Positions 14,950 through 20,700 of a stretch of DNA of 20,700 nucleotides are shown piece by piece; position 1 is the stretch's first letter, and each line of letters starts with the position of its first letter. Both the position numbers and the translations under genes were made by a program. The DNA is from an uncultured Christensenellaceae bacterium (lineage in GTDB: Bacteria; Bacillota; Clostridia; Christensenellales; Borkfalkiaceae). The notes under the pieces were generated by a model that was not told the origin of the DNA, did no database searches, and was given only the letters and a program-made list of their open reading frames with translations. The DNA is taken from contig CAJUJF010000024.1 of NCBI GenBank assembly GCA_910586825.1, positions 1 to 20,700 on the forward strand. The letters run 5' to 3'.

Positions 14950-15040
14950 ATCCGACTCGGTTCGGATCCCACAAAGATTATCCCAAACCCATATTTTTTC
15001 TCATTATAAAGCCGCGCAAGAATTTGCGCGGCTTTATAAG
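14950..15040 (+). ncRNA. Proposed small non-coding RNA of about 90 bases
   Basis: The transcript from the consensus promoter at 14915-14943 would begin with a hairpin, ATCCGA (14950-14955) pairing with TCGGAT (14962-14967) around a six-base loop. An unstructured C-rich linker with several CCC clusters (about 14968-14985), a T-rich stretch and a strong hairpin (15004-15039) follow. That is the layout of many bacterial regulatory RNAs. It matches no RNA class I know. A 33-codon frame across it lacks a ribosome binding site and runs through the terminator, so coding is unlikely. The exact 3' end is uncertain because the T run after the stem is short. Confidence 0.5.
15004..15039. terminator. Two-way terminator between the small RNA and ypeB
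   Basis: A perfect 16-bp inverted repeat (15004-15019 with 15024-15039) has a GCCGCGC core and TTTATAA flanks that serve as a modest T tract on both strands. Confidence 0.7.
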
Positions 15041-15043
15041 TAA

Positions 15044-15069
15044 ATTCCCCGCGGACTCCCGCGGGGAAT
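15044..15069 (-). terminator. Hairpin after ypeB, probable terminator
   Basis: ATTCCCCGCGG (15044-15054) pairs perfectly with 15059-15069 around a four-base loop. The T run on the minus strand is weak (ATTTACTT), so the neighbouring hairpin at 15004-15039 may complete termination of the sleB-ypeB transcript. Confidence 0.55.
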
Positions 15070-15097
15070 GTTCGTTTCCGTTTTTTCCGAAACGCAT

Positions 15098-17080
15098 TTA
15101 TCTGAGATAGCTTCCTCTCGCGCTTTCGCGAACGCGGTATACCTGAACTTCTTCGCCCGTATTCGCATCGAGATAAATCACGTACTGTTCTTCGCCGTAG
15201 TTGCAAAGGAATTCGTACGCAAGCACTTCCTCGCCGTCGACCGGAATGAGCGCAAGATGCCCTTTGCCCGTTTCCACGACGGAAGAGATCATCGCGCGCA
15301 CTTCCGGTTCGGAGAGCTGCGCCGTCGCGTTCACGCCGCTGCCGCCGTTGAGGAGATACCCTCTCGCTTCCATGCCGACGACTCTGCCCTTCGATTCGCA
15401 CACGCGGATCCGGATCATCTCGGAATAGGCGCGCACACCGTTTTCAAGGCTCACGTACGTGATGTCCGCAACCATTCCCGCATCGGAAAGCCATACCGCT
15501 TCCACGTTGTCGATGCCGAGATCGGAAAGGAAATCGCGCGCAAGACGGTCGCAGGCTTCGAGGTCGAAATTCTTGTCCTTGCAAATTTCATAGGTGTCGA
15601 AGAAAGCGAGTTTGCCGCCGTTCTTCGTAATCTGCGCATAGATTTCAAGATCGTTTTCATCGGTCAGAACATAGTTATAGCACGCCATGTCCTTCGAAGC
15701 CGTCTCGCCCGTATAACGGACGTCTTTCACGTGATAGCCGTTGAAATACCCGCGCACGAGCTCTTCCGCGCGCTCCTCGGTGACGACTTTCAGCTTTGCA
15801 AGTTCGTTGTTGCCGACGTTGCCCTCGCCCGAGAACGGCGCGTCCACGATGTCTTCGGGTTCTTCTTTGGAAGTCTGTCCCATTTCGCCGAACTTCTGCG
15901 AAACGCTTCCCTCGCCGCCTTTCAGGAATTTGCGGAATTCGCCCGCGTCCATCGTCGTGGCAAGATCGTTCAGTTCGTTGTAGAGTTTGCCGTTCACGTT
16001 ATACAGATAAGAGATCGTGTTCTTTTCCGTTTCGGTGAGCGATTTTCCCGCCGCCAGCTTCGAAAGCAGGGTGCGCGCATAGTTGCCCGTTTTGTTGACG
16101 AACGCGGAGATATCCGTGCTCGTCGCCGCGTCTACGGGAATCCGTTCGAGCGCGCTTTCCATCAACGCGCTGTCCACGAGAATCTGCGTGAGCAGCTTCC
16201 GCTGTTCGTGACGACCCGAAGAAACGCGGAGTTTCGAAAGATTGTCCTCCATGTCTTCGGAGACAGAAACCATTTCGTAGAGGGTGGAACGGTATCCGTT
16301 TTCCGCGCTGATCGTCATGTCGTTCATGCGGAATCCGCCGGCGGTCACGACGGTCGCGAGCGCAAGGCAGGCAACGCCGAGCGAGATCACCGCCGCAAGC
16401 CAGCCGCCGAATCCGGGCGCGTGTTTTCTGCGCTCCGTCTTCTGCGCGCGCTTGTGCTTTTTGTCCTCCGCTTTGCGCGCACGCGCCGCTTCTCTCGATT
16501 TCATTTTGTTTTCGCGCGCCTTATCCTTCGCCTCTCTCTTCTGACGCTTTAACGCGATCCGCTCTTTCTTTTCGCGCGCAAGACGTTTTTGCTTTTCCGC
16601 CTTGTTCTCGTTTTTCAGCATTTCGCGGCGGGCGTTCTTTTCCGCGCGGCGTTCGACGCGCTTTTCTTTCAGCGCCGCTTTTTTGTTTAATTTGCTCTGT
16701 TTCCGCTCCGCGCGTTTCTTTGCGATCATCTCTTTTTTCGCGAGCTTCTTTTCCTGCAAACGCGCCTTCTTTTCCAACTTCGCCTGTTTGAGTTCGGCGC
16801 GCTTCAACAGCTTCTTCTCTTTCTTTTCCGCGCGCTTTTTCGCGGCTTCGAGCCGTTTTTCCGCCGCGGCCTTTTCCTTTTTGATCGCCTTTTCCGCACG
16901 CTTACCCGTCTTTTTAACGGGCTTCACGCTCTTCTTTGCCGTCGCCTTATTCGCGGGCTTTTTCGCGCTCTGCTTCTTTGCGGTCGCGCCCGACGCTTCG
17001 GAGACCAGCTCGTTCTTTTTCGCAGTGCGTTCCACTTTTTCCGCGCCGCTCGATACGTTTTTTCCGATTTTCTTTTCCAT
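15098..17080 (-). CDS. ypeB: Germination protein YpeB with a long basic N-terminal extension
   Basis: YpeB is the partner that SleB needs for stability and localisation in the spore, where both act on the cortex at germination. Here the C-terminal part (about 223-660) is a normal YpeB: one membrane helix (about 223-248), an alpha-helical region, then PepSY-like repeats up to the end (for example RAEELVRGYFNGYHV and YVIYLDANTGEEVQVYRV). Before it lie some 220 residues made mainly of Lys, Arg, Ala and Glu, without any hydrophobic segment and probably helical or coiled. Typical YpeB is about 450 residues and begins near the membrane helix; this one is 660. ATG 17080 has AAGGAGG nine bases upstream and follows sleB by nine bases, so the extension belongs to the gene. 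Nothing indicates a frameshift. Confidence 0.9.
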   Translation of the reverse strand: MEKKIGKNVSSGAEKVERTAKKNELVSEASGATAKKQSAKKPANKATAKKSVKPVKKTGKRAEKAIKKEKAAAEKRLEAAKKRAEKKEKKLLKRAELKQAKLEKKARLQEKKLAKKEMIAKKRAERKQSKLNKKAALKEKRVERRAEKNARREMLKNENKAEKQKRLAREKKERIALKRQKREAKDKARENKMKSREAARARKAEDKKHKRAQKTERRKHAPGFGGWLAAVISLGVACLALATVVTAGGFRMNDMTISAENGYRSTLYEMVSVSEDMEDNLSKLRVSSGRHEQRKLLTQILVDSALMESALERIPVDAATSTDISAFVNKTGNYARTLLSKLAAGKSLTETEKNTISYLYNVNGKLYNELNDLATTMDAGEFRKFLKGGEGSVSQKFGEMGQTSKEEPEDIVDAPFSGEGNVGNNELAKLKVVTEERAEELVRGYFNGYHVKDVRYTGETASKDMACYNYVLTDENDLEIYAQITKNGGKLAFFDTYEICKDKNFDLEACDRLARDFLSDLGIDNVEAVWLSDAGMVADITYVSLENGVRAYSEMIRIRVCESKGRVVGMEARGYLLNGGSGVNATAQLSEPEVRAMISSVVETGKGHLALIPVDGEEVLAYEFLCNYGEEQYVIYLDANTGEEVQVYRVRESARGSYLR

Positions 17081-17089
17081 GTCTCCTCC

Positions 17090-17833
17090 TTAAATGGCAA
17101 ATACGTGTTTGCCGATGACCGTCACCGTCTGACGGTTGAATATCCAGGCGCTGGTCGCAACGGCGGGATTGTAATAGTAAAGACATCCGTAAGTGGGATC
17201 CCATCCGTTCATCGCGTCGCGCGCCGCGTCGTAAGCGGTCTGATTGGGTTCGAGATTGATCTGTCCGTCGGCAACCGCCGTAAACGCGCCCTTCTGATAG
17301 ACGACACCCGCGATCGTATTGGGGAAAGACGAACTTCTTACGCGGTTCATGACCACCGCGCCGATCGCAACCTGTCCCGTGTAACTTTCGCCGCGCCCTT
17401 CGGCGTAAATCGTCTTCGCCAAAAGATACAGATCGGACGAAGTGTAGTTCGACGAACCGCTCGGTTTCCTGTTCGGTTTATCGAGAACATCATACGAATC
17501 GTTCATGCCGAGCGCGGCGTAAGTCGCCTTGCCCACAACGCCGTCCGCCGTAAGACCGTTCTTTTTCTGAAAAGAAATAACCGCTTTTTTCGTGCCGGAG
17601 CCGAAGATTCCGTCTACCGCGCCCGAATAGTAACCCCATTGTTTCAACCTGCGCTGAACTTCTTTCACTTCGCCGCCCGAACTTCCCTGACGGAGAACGG
17701 CGGCATCTACGACGAGTTCAAGCGCCGTATCGGCTGCATCTTGCGAACGGTTTGCGCTCGTTGCCGCGATTCCCGCAGCCGCAGTTACGGAAAGCGCAAG
17801 CGTCAACGCGCCGATTGCCAAAAACTTCTTCAT
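17090..17833 (-). CDS. sleB: Spore cortex-lytic enzyme SleB
   Basis: SleB is a lytic transglycosylase that cuts spore-cortex peptidoglycan containing muramic lactam during germination. The 247-residue protein has a signal peptide (about 1-28), a peptidoglycan-binding domain (about 46-108, GSSGGEVKEVQRRLKQWGYY) and a catalytic hydrolase-2 domain (about 133-247). The catalytic Glu145 is seen in TIYAEGRGES, and the domain also contains VVMNRVRSSSFP. ATG 17833 has AGGAGG at ideal spacing. The stop codon overlaps the ribosome binding site of ypeB, the standard sleB-ypeB pair of spore formers. A sigma-G-like promoter at 17871-17900 fits expression in the forespore. Confidence 0.95.
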   Translation of the reverse strand: MKKFLAIGALTLALSVTAAAGIAATSANRSQDAADTALELVVDAAVLRQGSSGGEVKEVQRRLKQWGYYSGAVDGIFGSGTKKAVISFQKKNGLTADGVVGKATYAALGMNDSYDVLDKPNRKPSGSSNYTSSDLYLLAKTIYAEGRGESYTGQVAIGAVVMNRVRSSSFPNTIAGVVYQKGAFTAVADGQINLEPNQTAYDAARDAMNGWDPTYGCLYYYNPAVATSAWIFNRQTVTVIGKHVFAI

Positions 17834-17870
17834 AATTTCCTCCTATGCGTAATGTGCGCAAAGCGGAAAA

Positions 17871-17900
17871 TATTATGCGAAACTGCGTGAATTTTTATTT
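17871..17900 (-). promoter_or_regulatory. Candidate sigma-G promoter of sleB-ypeB
   Basis: On the minus strand CATAATA (17877-17871) matches the sigma-G -10 form CATNNTA. AAATA (17900-17896), 18 bases upstream, matches four of five -35 positions. The known forespore expression of sleB supports it; the match alone is modest. Confidence 0.45.
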
Positions 17901-17937
17901 CTTCCGCGCACGCCGTCCTGCCGTAAACTTTTCCCGT

Positions 17938-17977
17938 AAAACCCCCTCCGCGGAATCGTTCCGCAAAGGGGGTTTTT
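17938..17977. terminator. Intrinsic terminator between spoIIR and sleB
   Basis: The 18-base arms 17938-17955 and 17959-17976 pair with three imperfect positions and carry a CCCCC/GGGGG core, ending in T runs on both strands (TTTT on minus, TTTTT on plus). It most likely ends the spoIIR transcript. Confidence 0.8.
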
Positions 17978-18020
17978 CAATCAAACCGTTGCATTTCGCC
18001 GCCGATTTACGGCGTTTTTA

Positions 18021-18038
18021 CGATCGGTCTGCCGATCG
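18021..18038. repeat. Short inverted repeat after spoIIR
   Basis: CGATCGG (18021-18027) pairs with CCGATCG (18032-18038) around TCTG. No T run follows on either strand, so it is not a convincing terminator. It may act as a transcript-end stabiliser or be incidental. Confidence 0.35.
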
Positions 18039-18049
18039 GTCCTCAACGA

Positions 18050-18583
18050 TCAGGCAAAAAATTTTCTGATGATCTCCGCGATCTTGCTCTTATAAATCAC
18101 GTTGGCGTTGCCGCCCGTAAAACACAGCGGCGGATAGACCACGCACCACCAATTATCCCCTTTTCCCGTGCCGAGTTCCAGAATCAGCGCGTCGTAAACG
18201 CCCGCTTCCAACGTAACGCCGTCGTACACGCGCGTGGGAAACTGCTCTGTGCGAAGGCTCGCCTTTGCGCCGTAAGTATAACCGTTTGCCCGCAGTTCCC
18301 GTTCCGCGACTGCGGAGATTTCGTCGAGCTTGCCGCCGATTTTTGCGATCGCCTGTTCCTTGGTCGCGCAATCCGCGACCGTGGGCGTCAGAAATTCCAC
18401 GACCTTATCCCGCACGCGGTACTTTACCGCCTGATCCGTTTCCGAATTGGAATTTGCACGGATATGCACCCGCAAATAGGAGGCGTTTTCCCCCGAAGGA
18501 CGCTCTCCGCCCTGTCCCGCAAACGCGAAACAAATTCCTATGATCACCGCCGCCAAAACCGCTATTACCGCAATTTTTTTCAT
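18050..18583 (-). CDS. spoIIR: Stage II sporulation protein R (SpoIIR)
   Basis: SpoIIR is secreted from the forespore and triggers SpoIIGA to process pro-sigma-E in the mother cell. The 177-residue product begins with a basic end and hydrophobic signal segment (about 4-24). The family's conserved blocks follow: LRVHIRANSNSETDQAVK, YRVRDKVVEFLTP and, near the end, GDNWWCVVYPPLCF. It is somewhat shorter than the Bacillus protein. ATG 18583 is preferred over GTG 18592 because the latter lies within the ribosome binding site GGAGGTG. That site sits in a hairpin (18591-18612). A possible sigma-F promoter (18610-18639) fits the known forespore timing. Confidence 0.92.
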   Translation of the reverse strand: MKKIAVIAVLAAVIIGICFAFAGQGGERPSGENASYLRVHIRANSNSETDQAVKYRVRDKVVEFLTPTVADCATKEQAIAKIGGKLDEISAVAERELRANGYTYGAKASLRTEQFPTRVYDGVTLEAGVYDALILELGTGKGDNWWCVVYPPLCFTGGNANVIYKSKIAEIIRKFFA

Positions 18584-18612
18584 AAAAAACACCTCCGCAT
18601 TGACACGGAGGT
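18584..18612 (-). terminator. Hairpin acting as mnmA terminator and covering the spoIIR ribosome binding site
   Basis: On the minus strand ACCTCCG (18612-18606) pairs with CGGAGGT (18597-18591) around eight bases, then G and six T (18589-18584) run straight into the spoIIR ATG. The 3' arm contains the whole GGAGG binding site. Read-through RNA from mnmA would either terminate here or have the spoIIR binding site hidden. Confidence 0.65.
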
Positions 18613-18639
18613 TATTGACTTATGATTTTATTTTTATAC
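18610..18639 (-). promoter_or_regulatory. Candidate sigma-F promoter of spoIIR
   Basis: On the minus strand GTATA (18639-18635) fits the sigma-F -35 form GYWTA. After 15 bases GTCAATAACC (18619-18610) fits the -10 form GGNRANANTR at four of its seven defined positions. A start near 18603 would leave out the 5' arm of the hairpin that hides the ribosome binding site. Confidence 0.35.
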
Positions 18640-18665
18640 CTGTAACCGAATTTTTTCGAACAACT

Positions 18666-19742
18666 TCATTCCGTGCCCGTAATCACGCCGCCGCCGAGAC
18701 ACTGCGTTTCGTCGTAGAGTACGGCGTACTGACCTTCCGTAACGGCGCGCTGGGGTTCGTCGAAAAAGATCTTCAAAGAGCTATCGCCCGTACGCTTCAC
18801 CCGCACGCCCTGCTCGCCCTGACGGTAACGGAATTTCGCCTTGCACGCAAACTCGTTGCAAGACGGTGCGTTCGGGATAAAATTCATCCCCTCTACCGTA
18901 CAGGAGTCGGAATAGAGCGGGCTTTCGTCGCCGTGAGAGACGTACAGCACGTTGTTTCGTAAATCCTTTCTCACGACAAACCATCTGCCCTCTTCGCCCT
19001 TTTTTCCGCCCAGATCAAGCCCTCTGCGCTGACCGAGCGTGTAGAACATGAGTCCGAGATGTTCGCCGACTTCCTCGCCCTCCAAAGACAAAATTTTTCC
19101 GCGCCGCGCGGGGAGATAGGTCTGTAAGAATTTGCGAAAATTCCGCTCGCCGATAAAACAGATGCCCGTCGAATCCTTTTTTCGGGCCGTTGCCAAGCCG
19201 TTTCGCTCCGCAATCGCGCGCACTTCGCTCTTTTCCAGATCCGCAAGCGGAAACAAGACGCCGTCCAACTGCGCCTGCGTAAGCTGATTCAAAAAATACG
19301 TCTGATCTTTGCCCGCGTCTTTTGCCTTTAACAGGCGGTGAACGCCGTCCGCATGCATAATCCCGCAGTAGTGTCCCGTGGCGATACAGTCCGCGCCCAA
19401 TTTCAAAGCGTAATCTTTAAACGGCCCGAATTTGATTTCGCGGTTACACAGCACGTCGGGATTGGGCGTTCTGCCCGCGGCGTATTCCGAAAGAAAATAC
19501 GAGAACACCCGTTCCGAATATTCTTTGGCAAAATTGACGGTATAATAAGGAATATCCAGCAAGCCGCAAACCCGCCGTACGTCGGCAAAATCCTCTTCCG
19601 CCGTACAGACGCCGTCGGCGTCCTCTTCTTCCCAATTCCGCATAAACAGCCCGACGACGCGATAGCCCTGCTCTTTTAACAGCAGCGCGGCGACCGAACT
19701 GTCCACCCCGCCGCTCATTCCGACGACGACCGTCTTAGCCAT
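18666..19742 (-). CDS. mnmA: tRNA-specific 2-thiouridylase MnmA
   Basis: MnmA adds sulfur to the wobble uridine (U34) of Lys, Glu and Gln tRNAs, using ATP and a persulfide relay. The 358-residue protein has the PP-loop SGGVDSS (10-16) and the catalytic cysteines Cys99 (NPDVLC) and Cys195 (STGICFIGER). LGQRRGL and C-terminal barrel segments such as KAKFRYRQGE are also present. Length is standard. ATG 19742 has GGGAG about twelve bases upstream, a slightly long spacing. It appears to be a single-gene transcript ending at the hairpin before spoIIR. Confidence 0.96.
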   Translation of the reverse strand: MAKTVVVGMSGGVDSSVAALLLKEQGYRVVGLFMRNWEEEDADGVCTAEEDFADVRRVCGLLDIPYYTVNFAKEYSERVFSYFLSEYAAGRTPNPDVLCNREIKFGPFKDYALKLGADCIATGHYCGIMHADGVHRLLKAKDAGKDQTYFLNQLTQAQLDGVLFPLADLEKSEVRAIAERNGLATARKKDSTGICFIGERNFRKFLQTYLPARRGKILSLEGEEVGEHLGLMFYTLGQRRGLDLGGKKGEEGRWFVVRKDLRNNVLYVSHGDESPLYSDSCTVEGMNFIPNAPSCNEFACKAKFRYRQGEQGVRVKRTGDSSLKIFFDEPQRAVTEGQYAVLYDETQCLGGGVITGTE

Positions 19743-19774
19743 AAAACGCTGTTACTCCCGAAAAATTTTATTTT

Positions 19775-19783
19775 ATTTTACCA
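19775..19783 (-). promoter_or_regulatory. Possible extended -10 promoter of mnmA
   Basis: On the minus strand TGG followed by TAAAAT (19780-19775) gives an extended -10 element in an AT-rich stretch. The expected -35 position is a weak TTTATA. The surrounding low-complexity sequence makes this tentative. Confidence 0.35.
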
Positions 19784-19821
19784 TATTTACATAAAAATAT
19801 AAAGCATTTTTTTGCGGAATG

Positions 19822-19830
19822 TGGTATAAT
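19822..19830 (+). promoter_or_regulatory. Extended -10 promoter of tRNA-Arg
   Basis: TGG followed by a perfect TATAAT (19825-19830) forms an extended -10 element. The -35 region is poor. Transcription would start near 19837, about 60 bases before the tRNA. Confidence 0.6.
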
Positions 19831-19895
19831 AGCTTCCGTTACCGACCGAAGATACGACGGATTCCTTTTTTCGGGAAAAACAAAACCGATATTTT

Positions 19896-19972
19896 GCACT
19901 CGTAGCGCAATTGGATAGCGCGTCAGCCTCCGACGCTGAAGGTTGTGAGTTCGATCCTCGCCGGGTGCACCA
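19896..19972 (+). tRNA. tRNA-Arg, anticodon CCG
   Basis: The acceptor stem GCACTCG (19896-19902) pairs with CGGGTGC (19962-19968) with one G-U pair; discriminator A and encoded CCA follow. The anticodon stem TCAGC/GCTGA encloses CTCCGAC, giving anticodon CCG for codon CGG. The T loop is TTCGATC. Confidence 0.95.
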
Positions 19973-19974
19973 CC

Positions 19975-20022
19975 AAGACACACGCAAAAGGAGCGTACAA
20001 AACTCTTTCGCGTGTGTCTTTT
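19975..20022 (+). terminator. Terminator of tRNA-Arg
   Basis: AAGACACACGC (19975-19985) pairs perfectly over 11 bp with 20010-20020, partly extended by AAAG/CTTT inside the loop, and ends in TTTTC. Confidence 0.8.
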
Positions 20023-20039
20023 CTATGCGAAAATGTCCC

Positions 20040-20090
20040 TTTCAGGGCTTTATTGGGATAGTGTCCAGCGAAAAGGAGCTTGCCCTGAAA
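20040..20090. repeat. Inverted repeat between tRNA-Arg and queF
   Basis: TTTCAGGGC (20040-20048) and GCCCTGAAA (20082-20090) are a perfect nine-base inverted repeat with 33 bases between. It sits between two convergent terminators and no gene is visible there. Its role is unknown. Confidence 0.5.
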
Positions 20091-20124
20091 ATAATAAAAG
20101 CGGACGGACGTCCGCTTTTATTAT
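20088..20124 (-). terminator. Terminator overlapping the queF stop codon
   Basis: 15-base arms (20091-20105 and 20110-20124) pair perfectly around a four-base loop and contain the queF stop TAA. On the minus strand the end runs TTTTATTATTTT. It also works in the plus direction. Confidence 0.8.
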
Positions 20125-20612
20125 CTGTTGTCGATTTTTTCGGGATACATATCGTGGTGCGAAAGCCTGTCCCAGGCTATCTGTTCCCACTTGGTCCCCT
20201 TTTTTCCGTAGTTGCAATAGGGGTCAATGGAGATTCCGCCGCGTGGCAAAAACTTGCCGAATACTTCGATATAGGCGGGATCCATTAAATCGATAAGATC
20301 GTTCATAATTATGTTCACGCAGTCTTCGTGAAAATCGCCGCGGTTTCTGAACCCGAAAAGATACAGTTTTAAAGACTTGCTTTCAACCATCTTTTCGCGC
20401 GGAACGTACGAAATATAGACCGTGGCAAAATCGGGCTGACCCGTAATGGGGCAAAGGCTTGTGAATTCGGGACAGTTGAACTTTACGAAATAGTCCCTTC
20501 CGGGGTGTTTGTTTGCAAACGTTTCCAAAACGGACGGGTCGTAAGTCTGCGGATATTTCGTGTTGTTGTTACCGAGCAGGGTTATACCTTCCTTTTGTTT
20601 TTCTCTTGGCAT
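20121..20612 (-). CDS. queF: NADPH-dependent 7-cyano-7-deazaguanine (preQ0) reductase QueF
   Basis: QueF reduces the nitrile of preQ0 to the amine preQ1 in queuosine biosynthesis, a cytoplasmic reaction. The 163-residue protein is the short, unimodular type with the tunnel fold. The nucleophile Cys54 and Asp61 are seen in TSLCPITGQPDFATV, and the QueF signature is ESKSLKLYLFGFRNRGDFHE. Length matches the Bacillus enzyme. ATG 20612 has AAAGGAG inside the end of queC, only one base after its stop, so the two are translated from one message. The earlier pathway genes are expected beyond the right edge. Confidence 0.96.
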   Translation of the reverse strand: MPREKQKEGITLLGNNNTKYPQTYDPSVLETFANKHPGRDYFVKFNCPEFTSLCPITGQPDFATVYISYVPREKMVESKSLKLYLFGFRNRGDFHEDCVNIIMNDLIDLMDPAYIEVFGKFLPRGGISIDPYCNYGKKGTKWEQIAWDRLSHHDMYPEKIDNR

Positions 20613-20613
20613 A

Positions 20614-20700
20614 TTATTCTCCTTTTATTGCAGGGTCTTCTATTCCGTTGGCTTTAAATGCCGCGGCGCGGTCGCGGCAAGTAGCGCATACGCCGCAAGG
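20614..20700 (-). CDS. queC: 7-cyano-7-deazaguanine synthase QueC, C-terminal end only
   Basis: Only the last 28 codons lie in the window; the gene continues past the right edge. The residues PCGVCATCRDRAAAFKANG, followed by IEDPAI, match the C-terminal zinc-binding region of QueC, which converts carboxy-deazaguanine to preQ0 with ATP and ammonia. The position directly before queF supports the call. Confidence 0.75.
   Translation of the reverse strand, partial: PCGVCATCRDRAAAFKANGIEDPAIKGE

Noticed and set aside
14955..14970. tRNA T-arm-like sequence GGTTCGGATCC
   Set aside because: No acceptor, D or anticodon arm can be found around it; the bases are better explained by the hairpin ATCCGA/TCGGAT.
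14942..15043. 33-codon open frame within the proposed small RNA
   Set aside because: Its ATG overlaps the -10 box, it would need a start before the transcript begins, it has no ribosome binding site and it runs through the terminator stem.
15068..16552. 494-codon open frame on the plus strand opposite ypeB
   Set aside because: It is the antisense shadow of ypeB, with no plausible ribosome binding site or domain; the minus-strand YpeB homology is clear.

Overview
The window looks like a chromosomal segment of an endospore-forming member of the Clostridia (Firmicutes). The evidence is spoIIR, sleB and ypeB, strong AGGAGG-type ribosome binding sites, TTG starts and consensus sigma-A promoters. 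The base composition is rather GC-rich for the class. A gut or uncultured lineage such as the Christensenellales is a guess from general feel, not something the sequence proves. Every protein gene found is on the minus strand; only the two tRNAs and one proposed small RNA read on the plus strand. No mobile element, phage gene, CRISPR array or broken gene was seen.

Layout, left to right. 15-126: tRNA-Gly(CCC) and a two-way terminator. 192-1541: a secreted, probably lipid-anchored HtrA-type serine protease. 1720-2573: rubrerythrin followed by two tiny coupled genes. 2694-4304: a ClC-type chloride/proton antiporter with a TrkA-C tail. 4383-8887: a CaCA cation/calcium exchanger followed by the two halves of a heterodimeric ABC exporter. 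9076-9684: the manganese exporter MntP. 9894-11237: a MATE transporter. 11373-14793: a tightly packed operon trmL - leucine-rich-repeat protein - cardiolipin synthase - small unknown protein. 14950-15040: a proposed small RNA. 15098-17833: sleB-ypeB, spore germination. 18050-18583: spoIIR, sporulation signalling. 18666-19742: mnmA, tRNA thiolation. 19896-19972: tRNA-Arg(CCG). 20121-20700: queF and the end of queC, queuosine synthesis.

The clearest regulatory theme is manganese. Both mntP and the CaCA exchanger have a leader that reads as a yybP-ykoY (Mn2+) riboswitch, each behind a consensus promoter. The two leaders appear to use different output mechanisms: a transcription terminator for mntP and a hairpin that hides the ribosome binding site for the exchanger. 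Because the ABC exporter genes follow the exchanger after 21 bases, they probably belong to the same manganese-induced transcript.

Other points of note are a 220-residue Lys/Arg-rich extension on YpeB, a hairpin that overlaps the spoIIR ribosome binding site and doubles as the mnmA terminator, a near-leaderless ClC gene whose promoter overlaps the previous terminator, and an unassigned terminator-containing leader before the MATE gene. All calls come from reading the sequence by eye; no database search or folding program was run.
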